This document shows, piece by piece, positions 27,236 through 36,803 of a stretch of 64,000 nt of DNA. The translations under genes and the position numbers were made by a program. How positions within the stretch are numbered: the first letter of the stretch is position 1; each line of letters starts with the position of its first letter. A model generated the notes under the pieces. The model saw nothing but the letters and a program-made list of their open reading frames with translations. It made no database searches and was not told where the DNA came from. This DNA is from Leptospira bandrabouensis. GTDB taxonomy: Bacteria; Spirochaetota; Leptospiria; Leptospirales; Leptospiraceae. Where the stretch lies: positions 434,001 to 498,000 of the forward strand of contig NZ_RQHT01000012.1 in the NCBI RefSeq assembly GCF_004770905.1, given 5' to 3'.

Positions 27236-27862
27236 ATGAAAGCATTTACAAAGTTAAAAGGAATCGCGGCTCTTTTAGATAAGGCAAACGTAGACACAGA
27301 CCAAATCATTCCTAAACAATTCCTTCGCAAAATTGAAAGGTCAGGCTTTGGCCAACATCTATTCCATGACTGGCGATTTTTGGATGACGCTGGTAAAAAA
27401 CCAAATCCAGAATTTGTTTTGAATGCAGAAAGATACAAAGGTGCCAATATCCTTGTCACAAGAGATAACTTTGGATGCGGATCTTCCAGAGAACATGCTC
27501 CTTGGGCCTTAGAAGATTACGGATTCCGTTCCATCATCTCTCCTTCCTATGCAGATATTTTTTATAATAACTGTTTTAAAAATGGAATGTTACCCATTGT
27601 TTTATCGGAGAGCCAAGTAGAAGAAATTTTCCAGGCCATCGATAAAAAACCAGGTGCCAACTTGGAAATCGATTTGGAAAACCAAGTGGTCATTACCGAA
27701 GAAGGGAAAAAATATCCGTTTGAAGTGGATGCATTTCGTAAACACTGTTTGCTCAATGGTTTGGATGATATTGGACTGACTCTCCAAAAAGCAGATTTTA
27801 TTCAAAAATTTGAGGAAAAGAACCAAAAAGAAGTTCCCTGGTTGTATGCAAAGACTGTATAA
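27236..27862 (+). CDS. leuD: 3-isopropylmalate dehydratase small subunit
   Basis: The swivelling small domain of the isopropylmalate isomerase (208 residues). Family motifs: [13 protein letters not shown] near the start, [15 protein letters not shown] (about residues 78-92) and [18 protein letters not shown]. It is one base downstream of leuC, with GGGAG in the leuC end as its ribosome site, so the subunits are made together. The FKBP gene starts 7 bases after it. Confidence 0.97.
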   Translation: MKAFTKLKGIAALLDKANVDTDQIIPKQFLRKIERSGFGQHLFHDWRFLDDAGKKPNPEFVLNAERYKGANILVTRDNFGCGSSREHAPWALEDYGFRSIISPSYADIFYNNCFKNGMLPIVLSESQVEEIFQAIDKKPGANLEIDLENQVVITEEGKKYPFEVDAFRKHCLLNGLDDIGLTLQKADFIQKFEEKNQKEVPWLYAKTV

Positions 27863-27869
27863 TCGCCGT

Positions 27870-28247
27870 ATGAAACTGTTTTCAATTTTACTCGGATTTT
27901 TACTCGTATCAACCAGTCTTTTTGCTGATGAACTTTTGATCCAGGACACCAAACAGGGGTTAGGGAGAGAAGCCATTCGCGGAACTACGGTTGTGGTTCA
28001 TTACACAGGAAAGTTAACCAATGGAAAAGTATTTGATTCTTCTCTTGATCGCGGCGAACCTTTTAGTTTTCAATTGGGCCAAGGACAAGTCATCCAAGGT
28101 TGGGAAAGAGGCATCGTGGGAATGAAAGAAGGTGGGAAACGAAAACTGACGATCCCTCCACAATATGGATACGGCGCACGCGCAGTTGGTCCCATTCCTG
28201 CCAACTCAACTCTTGTATTTGATGTGGAACTGATTAAAGTAAAATAA
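27870..28247 (+). CDS. Exported FKBP-type peptidyl-prolyl isomerase
   Basis: A short form: signal peptide [19 protein letters not shown], then one FKBP domain with [51 protein letters not shown] and [14 protein letters not shown]. The active-site Y, F, D, W and Y residues are present. The 125-residue protein should act in the periplasm on proline bonds. The frame opens at 27810 within leuD, but the ATG at 27870 begins the signal peptide. The PLP gene follows without a gap. Confidence 0.92.
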   Translation: MKLFSILLGFLLVSTSLFADELLIQDTKQGLGREAIRGTTVVVHYTGKLTNGKVFDSSLDRGEPFSFQLGQGQVIQGWERGIVGMKEGGKRKLTIPPQYGYGARAVGPIPANSTLVFDVELIKVK

Positions 28248-29249
28248 ATGATAGATCCAATTTCCAAAGGCATCGATGACTTAGGCAACAGCTTACTTCA
28301 GGCTTTGAACAATGTACAAGGTATCTTTGGAAAGGAACTTTCTGTTGCCAAACCCATTGTAGACAATGTCCTCCAACTGATTGGCAATACCCCTCTCATT
28401 CGGTTGAATCGGATTGGTTCTGAATATACAGGGGTTCAGTTTTATCTAAAAGCTGAATTTTTAAATCCTACTGGCTCTGCGAAAGACAGAACTGCTATTG
28501 CGATGTATTTGGATGCCGAAAAAAGAGGGAAACTAAAAAAAGGAATGTCTGTAGTGCTTGTTGGTGCTGGATCTTCCTCGGTTAGTTTCACTTGGATTGG
28601 AAAAGTAAAAGGATATCCTGTATTCTGTTTGGTTCCACTGCAAACTTCCCCAGAGCGCATCCAGTTATTACGTAGTTACGGGGCAGAAGTGACTGTCACC
28701 AATGAATCAGATTTGGGCCGTCTTTCTGAACTTGCAGAAGATAAAGCTAAAAAGTTAGGTGGATGGATTCCTGATGAAGCATCCAATCCAGCAAATCCCA
28801 ATTTTCATTTCAAAACGACAGGTCCTGAGATCTGGAGAGACTTACAAGGGAAAGTGGGAGCTGTGATTTCGGCACCGGGATCCGGTGGAGCGATCACTGG
28901 AATTGGGCGATTTTTAAAATCACAAGACCGCCGGGTGAAAGTCATTATTGCGGGAAAACAAAACTCGCCTTTTATGGAATATGGAAAAACTGACAATCCA
29001 AAAGAAAGAGAAAGAATCCAACTTCCTGCCGTTTATGATCCCAAATTAATTGATCATTATTTTCATGTGACGAAAGATGAAGCCTTACACCTGCAAGCTG
29101 ACCTTTACGAAAAGGAAGGAATTTTTGCAGGACTTACCACGGGGACAGTCATCACAGGAGCTCTTAGGTTTTCGGAATCTATTCCTGAGTCCGAAAGAAA
29201 CGAAAGAAATCCTTTTAATATCGTGATTTTATCCCCTGATCGGGATTAA
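28248..29249 (+). CDS. Cysteine-synthase-like PLP-dependent protein with altered substrate loop
   Basis: A fold-type II PLP enzyme (333 residues) of the O-acetylserine sulfhydrylase/cystathionine beta-synthase family. It has LIGNTPLIRLNRIG, the PLP lysine in NPTGSAKDRT (about residues 75-84), the phosphate-binding loop GSGGAITGIG and a GLTTGTV segment in place of GISSGA. The normally conserved TSGNTG substrate loop is GAGSSSVS, which argues against ordinary cysteine synthesis. It has about 35 extra N-terminal residues. It begins directly after the FKBP stop and ends overlapping the convergent patatin gene by four bases. Confidence 0.85.
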   Translation: MIDPISKGIDDLGNSLLQALNNVQGIFGKELSVAKPIVDNVLQLIGNTPLIRLNRIGSEYTGVQFYLKAEFLNPTGSAKDRTAIAMYLDAEKRGKLKKGMSVVLVGAGSSSVSFTWIGKVKGYPVFCLVPLQTSPERIQLLRSYGAEVTVTNESDLGRLSELAEDKAKKLGGWIPDEASNPANPNFHFKTTGPEIWRDLQGKVGAVISAPGSGGAITGIGRFLKSQDRRVKVIIAGKQNSPFMEYGKTDNPKERERIQLPAVYDPKLIDHYFHVTKDEALHLQADLYEKEGIFAGLTTGTVITGALRFSESIPESERNERNPFNIVILSPDRD

Positions 29250-30952
29250 GGTTTTTCGCTAAACAGTTTTTTTAGTTCTTCAAGAGAACTTTTTGCTACG
29301 GTTTCGCCTAATTGGATAAATTCCGCACTCCGCCAAAACTCAAACCAATTGGAATTGGGTAGAATTGGATTCAAATACACATCTGCTTCCTGTGCACTGT
29401 ATTTTCCAATTCGATACTGCAGGGAATACAAACTATTTACAATAATATCGAGAACATTCAAATTCAATAGTTTGTTTGTTTTCATCTCATCTTTGGAACT
29501 AGGCATGGAATTGATGGCGATGATTTTCTGAATTCCTTCTTGGGTAAGAGCAGAAACGGGAAGAGGGTTCACAATTCCACCATCTACATAGGTTTTTCCG
29601 TTTTCTTGGGGTTGGGGTACAAACACTCCTGGGATTGAGATACTTGCCATCACTGCATCTAATACCTTTCCTTCGGAGAGGACAATCTCTTGTCTTGTGG
29701 AAATATCACAACTAATGAGTCTTAGTTTGATCGGCAGGTCTTCAAAATATAAATCCCCCAAATATTTTTCAAGAAGTGACCTAACATGTTTTCCATGTAA
29801 AAGTCCTTGGCCAGGAAAAGACAGGTCCACAAGTTTAAACATTTTGAATATACTATCAATTTCACCAAGTAGTGGTAAGATCCCTTTATAACCTAGGCCA
29901 CTAGCCCAAAAGGCACCAATGATTGCACCAATACTTGTTCCTGCAATCATATCGGGAATGATTCCTTCTTCCTCCATAACTTTCATGATTCCGACTTGGG
30001 CAAGACCTAATGCCGCACCGCCCCCGAGGGCCACACCCATTTGGACTCCCGAAAGTTCTCTTGCTTTCCGCCGGATATAAATTTCCCATTTCCCGTGATC
30101 GACGATATCTCGAATATTTGTTTCATGGTAGAAAATTTCGTTTTCTTTGGATTCTTTTGTAATGGAATCGCAGAGATTGTTTTTTTTATCATTTGATAGA
30201 TAGTTTTCTATATGATCAGCTTCTTCGATTAACAGTCGTTTGAGTTCTTCGTCCGTATCAGGAAAAACTTCTAAAAAAATAAAGGAATGACTGGCATAAT
30301 GTTTTCCTAAGGTTTCTTTAATACGTTCCGAATCTTTAAATTTATAAGACTTTTGGTATGGATTTTCAGTTTGTCCATTTTGCGTAAAATGGAGAACCAC
30401 AGATTTTTTTCCTGATTCCTCTTCGATGGATTTTACTAAATCTTTTGCTAAATGGTCTTTTGCCATCGGGTCAGAATGCACCAAACAAACGACGGAATTA
30501 CGAAAGTATTCCCTTCCTCCAAGTAGTTCACCTCGAAGAGACTTGGTTAACATTTTAGAAAAGGTGATCGATAAATAAGGTATTTTTTGGATTAACTTTT
30601 GAAACTCTGTTTGGGATAAAACTAAAAACCTAGATTCGGAAACTGTAACTGCTGTATGACTATGTTTTTCTCCAGTGAGTAGGGATTGGATTCCAAAATA
30701 CTCCCCTTTTTTCAGGTATTGTACTTCTTCTTCGCGTTTGCCTTCTCCTTTTTTGGGAAGAAACAATTTAATCCCACCAGACAAAATTAAAAATAAACTT
30801 CGGTTTCCATCTCCCGCACTGAAAAGAACCTCTTCGCGTTCGGATTCGACAATATGAACCGCCTCGGCCACCCAAACCTTTTCTTTTTTCGATAAACTTC
30901 GGAATAGGGGTAAGCTGGAAACGAGGTGAATTTTCCCTTCTAAATCTTTCAT
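29246..30952 (-). CDS. Patatin-like phospholipase with N-terminal cyclic-nucleotide-binding domain
   Basis: The order matches bacterial neuropathy-target-esterase-like proteins: a cNMP-binding beta-barrel (about residues 12-130; GDGNRSLFLILSGGIKLFL, KKGEYFGIQSLLTGEK), a 150-residue region with Rossmann-like strands, and a patatin domain with the oxyanion GGGAALGLAQVG, nucleophile GTSIGAIIG and Asp in VDGGIVNPLPV. It would cleave acyl esters at a membrane. The frame begins with GTG at 30967, but the ATG at 30952 has GGAAAAGG before it, so I use that (568 residues). It is divergent from recN. Confidence 0.88.
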   Translation of the reverse strand: MKDLEGKIHLVSSLPLFRSLSKKEKVWVAEAVHIVESEREEVLFSAGDGNRSLFLILSGGIKLFLPKKGEGKREEEVQYLKKGEYFGIQSLLTGEKHSHTAVTVSESRFLVLSQTEFQKLIQKIPYLSITFSKMLTKSLRGELLGGREYFRNSVVCLVHSDPMAKDHLAKDLVKSIEEESGKKSVVLHFTQNGQTENPYQKSYKFKDSERIKETLGKHYASHSFIFLEVFPDTDEELKRLLIEEADHIENYLSNDKKNNLCDSITKESKENEIFYHETNIRDIVDHGKWEIYIRRKARELSGVQMGVALGGGAALGLAQVGIMKVMEEEGIIPDMIAGTSIGAIIGAFWASGLGYKGILPLLGEIDSIFKMFKLVDLSFPGQGLLHGKHVRSLLEKYLGDLYFEDLPIKLRLISCDISTRQEIVLSEGKVLDAVMASISIPGVFVPQPQENGKTYVDGGIVNPLPVSALTQEGIQKIIAINSMPSSKDEMKTNKLLNLNVLDIIVNSLYSLQYRIGKYSAQEADVYLNPILPNSNWFEFWRSAEFIQLGETVAKSSLEELKKLFSEKP

Positions 30953-31028
30953 AAGGACCTTTTCCACCAGAGTTTCAGATAGGAAAGAGAGAGAAATTTC
31001 GTTTTTTATACGTTTCTAAAAATTTTCG

Positions 31029-31072
31029 TTGACTATCTATATGTTAAGTAGTAGATATATGTTTAGTAAACA
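31029..31072 (+). promoter_or_regulatory. recN promoter with a tandem-repeat operator candidate
   Basis: TTGACT at 31029-31034 is a good -35 box; 17 bases later TAGATA (31052-31057) is a poor -10 match. Two near-copies of TATATGTTWAGTA lie at 31039-31052 and 31057-31070, 18 bases apart. The second extends into a perfect palindrome TGTTTAGTAAACA (31060-31072). Since recN is an SOS gene in many bacteria, a LexA-type operator is an attractive reading, but the motif differs from the LexA boxes I remember. Confidence 0.45.
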
Positions 31073-31081
31073 GGAGTCTAT

Positions 31082-32791
31082 ATGATCACACATTTGAAAA
31101 TTAAAGATTTTGCACTCTTCGAATCCTTAGAACTTTCCCTTTCGGATGGTCTCACTGTCTTCACTGGTGAATCCGGTGCAGGAAAATCCTTAATTTTCGA
31201 TGCATTGGCTTCTCTCTTTGGGGGACGGTGTTCGACAGCGAACATTCGCCAAGGAAAAGATCGTTATTCATTACAGGCAGTCCTTTCCCTTGCGGGGCAA
31301 AACTTGGCCAAAGATTATTTGATGGAACAAGGCTTTCGTTATACAGGAGATGAAATTGTAATCACCAAAGAACTGATGAAAGATGGAAAAGCAAGGGTTA
31401 AAATTGGTGAGAGTTTAGCATCTACCTCTCACTTACGTGAGCTTGGGAAAACTATGGCAGAGATTCATTGTCAGAATGAACAACTCTTTCTACTAGAAAA
31501 ATCCAACCAATTAGAATTTTTAGATCGTTATGGCAATTTGGAATCTTTAAAATTTAAATTCAAATCTGCTTTACAGCAATATCGACATTGGAAACAGAAA
31601 CTCATTGATTTTGAAGAAACCAGAAGGACTATGCTTAAACGGAAAGAAATCCTCGAATATGAAATCGAAGAGATTGAATCCGTTTCTCCCAAAGAAGGCG
31701 AAGACGAAAGTTTATCTACTGAAGAATCTCTATTAGCAAATGGAGAAAAATTAGCAGAAAACTATCGTTTGGTGTTAGAGGAGTTGGTAGAAAAAGAAAA
31801 TTCCATTTTGAAAGTTTTTCCAACCTTAATCCACGCCATCCAAAAAGTTTCCATTTTAGTTCCAGAAAAAAAGGAAATGTTAGAAGAATGGGAAGAGGTA
31901 TATGACAGATTAAAATCCCTGAAATCAGTCATCAGGGAGGAAGAAGAAGAACTTTTTTTTAGTCCAGAAAGGTTGGATATGGTTCAGTCCAGACTCCAAG
32001 ATATAAAAAAACTAAAGAAAAAATACAACGTTAGTCTTACAGAAATCAATCTATTGTTAGAAGAGAAAAAAGCAGAGTTAGAACGTTGGAATGAACAAGC
32101 TGGGGATGAAGATTTTTTAAGAATCAAAAAAGACCAATGCCTTGCTGAGTTGAAAGAACTTGGATTTCAGCTTTCTAAGTTGCGCCGCAATGTGATTTCC
32201 CAGTTCGAAGAAGATGTCCAAAAAGAAATGGCTGATTTGGGGTTGGAAGGTGGCAAGCTCCAGGTAGTTCTTCGTTGGGAGGAGAACCCAGAGGGTGAGG
32301 TGGAAGAAGGTTCCAAGTCTTATTTTCTTTCTGAGTCTGGCCTAGACCAAATCGAGTTTTACTTCAGCGCCAATCCAGGGGAAAAACCACGCCCACTCAG
32401 AAAAGTTGCTTCGGGAGGGGAATTGTCACGGGTCATGCTGGCACTTCGTAGTGTCCTTGGAAAACAGGCACCTTCTCCGCAAATGTTAGTTTTGGATGAG
32501 GTGGATACCGGACTCGGTGGCGAGGCAGCGGAGGCAATGGCAACAAAGCTTAAAAAACTAGCAAGAAACTCACAAATCCTTCTCATCACACATACGCAGC
32601 AAGTGGCGGCTACCGGCCACCACCAAATCAAAATCGAAAAACGTCAGGAAGGTGGTAGGACAGTGTCTTATGCCTCACTCCTTGACTTTGAGGAAAGGAA
32701 AAGGGAACTGGCGCGGATGATTGGTGGTAAACAACTGACCTCTGCGGTGCTTAAAGCGGCGACAGATTTACTGATGAAAAAAGCGGGGTAG
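31082..32791 (+). CDS. recN: DNA repair protein RecN
   Basis: RecN is an SMC-like ATPase that acts at double-strand breaks. The 569 residues include Walker A GESGAGKSLIFDAL (about 30-43), a long coiled coil in the middle (about 160-370), the signature ASGGELSRVMLALR and Walker B MLVLDEVDTGLGG near 480, then ITHTQQVAA. It starts with ATG behind CAGGAG, 9 bases after the palindrome described above, so that element overlies the initial transcript or promoter. Confidence 0.95.
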   Translation: MITHLKIKDFALFESLELSLSDGLTVFTGESGAGKSLIFDALASLFGGRCSTANIRQGKDRYSLQAVLSLAGQNLAKDYLMEQGFRYTGDEIVITKELMKDGKARVKIGESLASTSHLRELGKTMAEIHCQNEQLFLLEKSNQLEFLDRYGNLESLKFKFKSALQQYRHWKQKLIDFEETRRTMLKRKEILEYEIEEIESVSPKEGEDESLSTEESLLANGEKLAENYRLVLEELVEKENSILKVFPTLIHAIQKVSILVPEKKEMLEEWEEVYDRLKSLKSVIREEEEELFFSPERLDMVQSRLQDIKKLKKKYNVSLTEINLLLEEKKAELERWNEQAGDEDFLRIKKDQCLAELKELGFQLSKLRRNVISQFEEDVQKEMADLGLEGGKLQVVLRWEENPEGEVEEGSKSYFLSESGLDQIEFYFSANPGEKPRPLRKVASGGELSRVMLALRSVLGKQAPSPQMLVLDEVDTGLGGEAAEAMATKLKKLARNSQILLITHTQQVAATGHHQIKIEKRQEGGRTVSYASLLDFEERKRELARMIGGKQLTSAVLKAATDLLMKKAG

Positions 32792-32866
32792 TGTCGTAAA
32801 AATAGTATTTGGCGAAAAAGGGAAGACTGAAAACTCTATTCGTAATCCTTCAATGGGGTCCCATTC

Positions 32867-33481
32867 ATGTTTTTTCCTTTCGCTAAATCAGATTCAATCA
32901 TTTCCTCGGTTCCTCCGCAAACCATTCCTATTTTAATCATCTTTGTATCCATCGTAGGTTTTACGATCATAGTGGAGAGACTTGTATATTTCTTCCGACT
33001 GAAAGCGATTCCTCAGGATCACTTTCGTCGTGTCAGAGAACTTGCTCGGGAACAAAAATGGGATGAAGCCAAGGACATACTTGGTCAAGACATTCAGTCT
33101 CCTGCTGCAGTTCTTTTGCGAATGGCATTTGACCTCAAAAGACGTGGAGTCCAGTTTTGGGAGGAAGACATTCGCCAAGAAGGATTCCGCCAAATTTATC
33201 TAATGGAAAGATATTTAACAGGTCTTGGTACTATTGCCACCATAGCTCCGTTACTCGGGGTTCTTGGGACAGTCATCGGGATTGTTCGATCCTTTGCAGA
33301 AGGTGCCGGAACCCAAGGTGCAGAAGTTGGTATTTCGGAAGCCTTAATTACCACTGCAATGGGACTTGGAATCGCCATTCCTGCTTACATTTTTTATAAT
33401 CTTTTCTCTCGTATGAAAGAGGAAAGAATTACAGAAATGGAAAACGTTACTGATTTGGTGTTACCACACCTAAACAAATAA
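32867..33481 (+). CDS. exbB: ExbB/TolQ-type proton channel subunit
   Basis: A MotA/TolQ/ExbB protein of 204 residues with three membrane helices (about 16-38, 108-128 and 160-180). The family's core is LTGLGTIATIAPLLGVLGTVIGIVR split over helices 2-3 and SEALITTAMGLGIAIPAYIF. With ExbD it forms a channel driving TonB- or Tol-type work at the outer membrane. exbD follows 9 bases later, then bamA. TolQ is the alternative assignment; no tonB or tolA is in the window. Confidence 0.88.
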   Translation: MFFPFAKSDSIISSVPPQTIPILIIFVSIVGFTIIVERLVYFFRLKAIPQDHFRRVRELAREQKWDEAKDILGQDIQSPAAVLLRMAFDLKRRGVQFWEEDIRQEGFRQIYLMERYLTGLGTIATIAPLLGVLGTVIGIVRSFAEGAGTQGAEVGISEALITTAMGLGIAIPAYIFYNLFSRMKEERITEMENVTDLVLPHLNK

Positions 33482-33490
33482 ACAAACTAA

Positions 33491-33922
33491 ATGAAATTTC
33501 GCAAAACGCAAAAATCATTTAATAACATCGAGCTTGCACCTCTCATTGATGTTATCTCCTTTATAGTGATTTATTTTTTGATGAATGCAACTTTAGAGAA
33601 AAACACTGCTTTGAAAGTAGAGTTACCGCGCTCTTCTAGTGTTGCTAAAGAAAAACAAAAAGATGAACTTGTGATCACTGTAGATAAACAAGGTAAAATA
33701 TATTTAGATCAAAATTCGGAAGCGGTTCCGCTAGAAGGACTTACCGAAAAGATCAACGGATTTCTTGGTCCTGAAAAAGAAAGAGATCCTAAAAAAAACA
33801 AAGTCATTATTCGTGGAGATGGTGGTGCGTCCTACCAAGTTGTGGTTAAGGTAATCGATGCAGTTAATGCTGCGGGTGTTAGTCGCTTTAACTTAGCAAT
33901 GGTAAAAGGCACATCTAAGTGA
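33491..33922 (+). CDS. exbD: ExbD/TolR-type channel subunit
   Basis: The 143-residue partner of the upstream ExbB. It has a short cytoplasmic N-terminus, one membrane helix with the essential aspartate in [18 protein letters not shown] (about residues 15-32) and a periplasmic domain ending in [18 protein letters not shown], the ExbD/TolR C-terminal signature. It is 4 bases before bamA, so the motor and the outer-membrane assembly gene share an operon. Confidence 0.9.
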   Translation: MKFRKTQKSFNNIELAPLIDVISFIVIYFLMNATLEKNTALKVELPRSSSVAKEKQKDELVITVDKQGKIYLDQNSEAVPLEGLTEKINGFLGPEKERDPKKNKVIIRGDGGASYQVVVKVIDAVNAAGVSRFNLAMVKGTSK

Positions 33923-33926
33923 TTCT

Positions 33927-36803
33927 TTGAATATTCGAAAAAAAATAAAATTTGTAAGTTTCTTTGTTTTATCTCTCCTGTTACTTGTTTCGGCAGAGTG
34001 GGTATCCCTTTGGTCGAATCGATCTATATATATAGATAAAGTCATTACCAAAATTGAGTTTAAAGGAAATATCAATACTTCCTCAGACGATATTTTGGAT
34101 TTGATGGATATGCGTCCAGGGATTCAACTTTCTCAAGGACTTTTGAATGCCGATATGCGCGCATTATTTGTTTCTGGATATTTTTATCATATTGATATCC
34201 AAGGAGAGGCAGATGGTGATGGCGTAAAAATCTTAGTTGTAGTTAAAGAAAGACCGCGAGTCAAAGATATTGATTTTATCGGTGCCGATGAAGTATTTCC
34301 TTCAGACTTAAGAGATAAAATTCCATTAAAAGAAAACGAAGTCATTACGCCGAAAAAAGTAACTCTTTCCAAAGAAGTGATTTTGAAAAAGTATCGCGAT
34401 GAAGGTTTTTTCTTAGCTTATGTTCGTTTTGAGACAGAACCGGTAAACCCTGAGACTAATACTGTTAAGGTGAAGTTTATTATCGATGAGGGTGAGGAAA
34501 TCCCCGTCAGTAAAATTAACATCTTTGGAAACAGTGAAATAGATACTTATGATATCCAAGGGATCATGGATCTAAAAGAAAGTGGTATTATAGAATCGGG
34601 AGTATTTAAGGAATCTGCATTTGAATCTGATAAACAAAAAATAGCCGCTTATTTAAAATCCAAAGGATATGTAGATGCTGAGCTAAGCAACGAAGGAACT
34701 AATTGGGAAATTCGCTGGGAAAATCCACAAAAGAAAGACAAACGTGTTGTTATTGTTAATTTTAAAATCATAGAAGGTGAACAATACTTTTACAACGGTT
34801 ACTCCACAAGTCATGATATGACCATAGCACCCAATGGGATGCCACAATTTTTGAATAAAGAAAATAACCCTGTTGGCACACCAAAAGAGGAATGGTCTCC
34901 GGTTTACCCCATAAAGTATTTGGAGGATCAATTTGAATTTGCGCCTTCCGATGTGGGTGAAGTATTTGATGAAACCAAATTCCAAAAAGACCGAGCTTCA
35001 ATTAACGAAGCTTATTCGGCAAAAGGTTATCTATTCGCTCAGGTAATTCCGCGAAGAAAGGTAATCGAACTAAGTGAAGGCTCTATCTCTCGTTATGAAA
35101 ATTGTGACAAAAGAGGTAGTGCCGATGCCATTGCTGATTGTAATGAAGAACATAGCCGTTTGAACGTTGCCAAACTCAGAAAGATTTATGAAGAAGAACC
35201 GAAGTTAAGAGGAAAAAAATTCATTCATGTGGATTTTACCATTCGTGAAAATAATCTAGCGTTTATCGAAAATATTATCATCAAAGGAAACAAAAAAACG
35301 CAAGATAGAGTGGTTCGTCGTGAACTCCTTTTTAAACCTGGAGACCTTTTTAACTCCACTCTTGTAAACAGATCCAGGGAACGTATTTTTAACTTAGGGT
35401 ATTTTAAAGAAGTAAACTTTAATATGCGACCAGGTTCCGACGAAACCAAAATGAACTTGATTATCGAACTTGTGGAACAACCAACAGGAACGGTTTCGAT
35501 GGGTGGTGGTTATGGAACCATTACAGGTTTTTCTATCTTTACTCAATTAGGTGAAAATAACTTAAACGGAACGGGCCAACAGATCAATGGTCGTGTGGAG
35601 TTTGGACCTATCCGAAGATATTTACAAATTTCCTGGACAGAACCTTGGTTTATGGACAAACCTTGGTCACTCACACTCTCTGCATTTTATTCTTCTAGAA
35701 CTTTGTTTGTGGGTGCTACTTCCATTACAGAAAACAACAACCAAGGGATTAAAGAAGTTGCCTCCTATGAACGTTCGGGTGTGGGTGTGAGTGCTGGTCT
35801 TGGGCACCGTTTTCTCATTAACTGGACACACTTTCATCGTTATTCGCCTTCCTTTTTTGCATCGACAAGGCCTACCTCGCTGGTATCGGATCAAGTATTG
35901 GCGGAAGTGGACCGTGGTTGGCAATTTCGTTCTCAGTTGACCAATGGTATCGCTTATGATAGCCGCGATAACGTATTTAACTCTACGCAGGGGTTCAATT
36001 TAATTTTTTCTGTAGATAACGTAGGGCAATTTCTTGGTGGAGAATCTCACTTCGACCAATTTAGTCCAATTTTAGAATATTATCATACCTGGTTTGATTA
36101 TACGTTTTTTGGCCTTATTCGTAAAAACGCTCTTAGGCGATGGCGTGTGGTTCAACAGTTTAGGACTTCTTCTGTTTTTACATTTGAAAGGACACCGAAA
36201 TACAAAGCACAAGATAAAGAAAGAATTCCTTATATTCAGGTGCAAGATCGTTTGTTCCTCGGTGGGTATGAATCTCTCCGTGGTTGGTTTTTTGATGATA
36301 AATACTATCCTGATGAATGGAAGGACGGTGCTTCGAGTAGGGTACTTTTTACCTCGGAACTTCGTTTTCCGATCGAACCTTCTTTACTCTGGTTTGTAGT
36401 TTTCTTCGACGGTGGAGCTATGTATGAACAAATCAATCGGGCCGTCGGGGAAAGAAAAGAATTCTTTAAGAACTATGATTCACTCGTTCGTGCACAGCGG
36501 GCTTCGGAACCAGTGGAAACTTATTTATACGAAAATTATAATTCATACGGACAAAAACTACCCGAATCACCACTCGTGGTGAATGATCCAGGAAATTTGG
36601 TACTTTCTAGTAAAAATCTATCGATGCAAAACTTCCGATTTTCTTGGGGTTTTGGACTTAGGATTCAAATTCCTGTATTACCTCTTCGTTTGTATTTTGC
36701 GCAGAGAATCCGTTATACGGGAGTGGAAGATAGACCTTTTGGACTTTATCCCGATAACAATAGTTTCCAATTTGTATTTGGTATTGGGGATATGCGGTTC
36801 TAA
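33927..36803 (+). CDS. bamA: Outer-membrane protein assembly factor BamA (Omp85)
   Basis: The 958-residue protein has a TTG start, a hydrophobic signal sequence (VSFFVLSLLLLVSAEW), a POTRA series (about 40-470; IYIDKVITKIEFKGN, VKDIDFIG, and AFIENIIIKGNKKTQDRVV as the last) and a barrel that begins after VSMGGGYGTITGFSI. The loop-6 motif appears as LGGYESLRGW (usual form VRGF/Y). It ends in DMRF, with a terminal Phe. POTRA 3 seems enlarged by an insert (about 260-330; YFYNGYSTSHDM ...). BamA folds barrels into the outer membrane. Confidence 0.95.
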   Translation: MNIRKKIKFVSFFVLSLLLLVSAEWVSLWSNRSIYIDKVITKIEFKGNINTSSDDILDLMDMRPGIQLSQGLLNADMRALFVSGYFYHIDIQGEADGDGVKILVVVKERPRVKDIDFIGADEVFPSDLRDKIPLKENEVITPKKVTLSKEVILKKYRDEGFFLAYVRFETEPVNPETNTVKVKFIIDEGEEIPVSKINIFGNSEIDTYDIQGIMDLKESGIIESGVFKESAFESDKQKIAAYLKSKGYVDAELSNEGTNWEIRWENPQKKDKRVVIVNFKIIEGEQYFYNGYSTSHDMTIAPNGMPQFLNKENNPVGTPKEEWSPVYPIKYLEDQFEFAPSDVGEVFDETKFQKDRASINEAYSAKGYLFAQVIPRRKVIELSEGSISRYENCDKRGSADAIADCNEEHSRLNVAKLRKIYEEEPKLRGKKFIHVDFTIRENNLAFIENIIIKGNKKTQDRVVRRELLFKPGDLFNSTLVNRSRERIFNLGYFKEVNFNMRPGSDETKMNLIIELVEQPTGTVSMGGGYGTITGFSIFTQLGENNLNGTGQQINGRVEFGPIRRYLQISWTEPWFMDKPWSLTLSAFYSSRTLFVGATSITENNNQGIKEVASYERSGVGVSAGLGHRFLINWTHFHRYSPSFFASTRPTSLVSDQVLAEVDRGWQFRSQLTNGIAYDSRDNVFNSTQGFNLIFSVDNVGQFLGGESHFDQFSPILEYYHTWFDYTFFGLIRKNALRRWRVVQQFRTSSVFTFERTPKYKAQDKERIPYIQVQDRLFLGGYESLRGWFFDDKYYPDEWKDGASSRVLFTSELRFPIEPSLLWFVVFFDGGAMYEQINRAVGERKEFFKNYDSLVRAQRASEPVETYLYENYNSYGQKLPESPLVVNDPGNLVLSSKNLSMQNFRFSWGFGLRIQIPVLPLRLYFAQRIRYTGVEDRPFGLYPDNNSFQFVFGIGDMRF

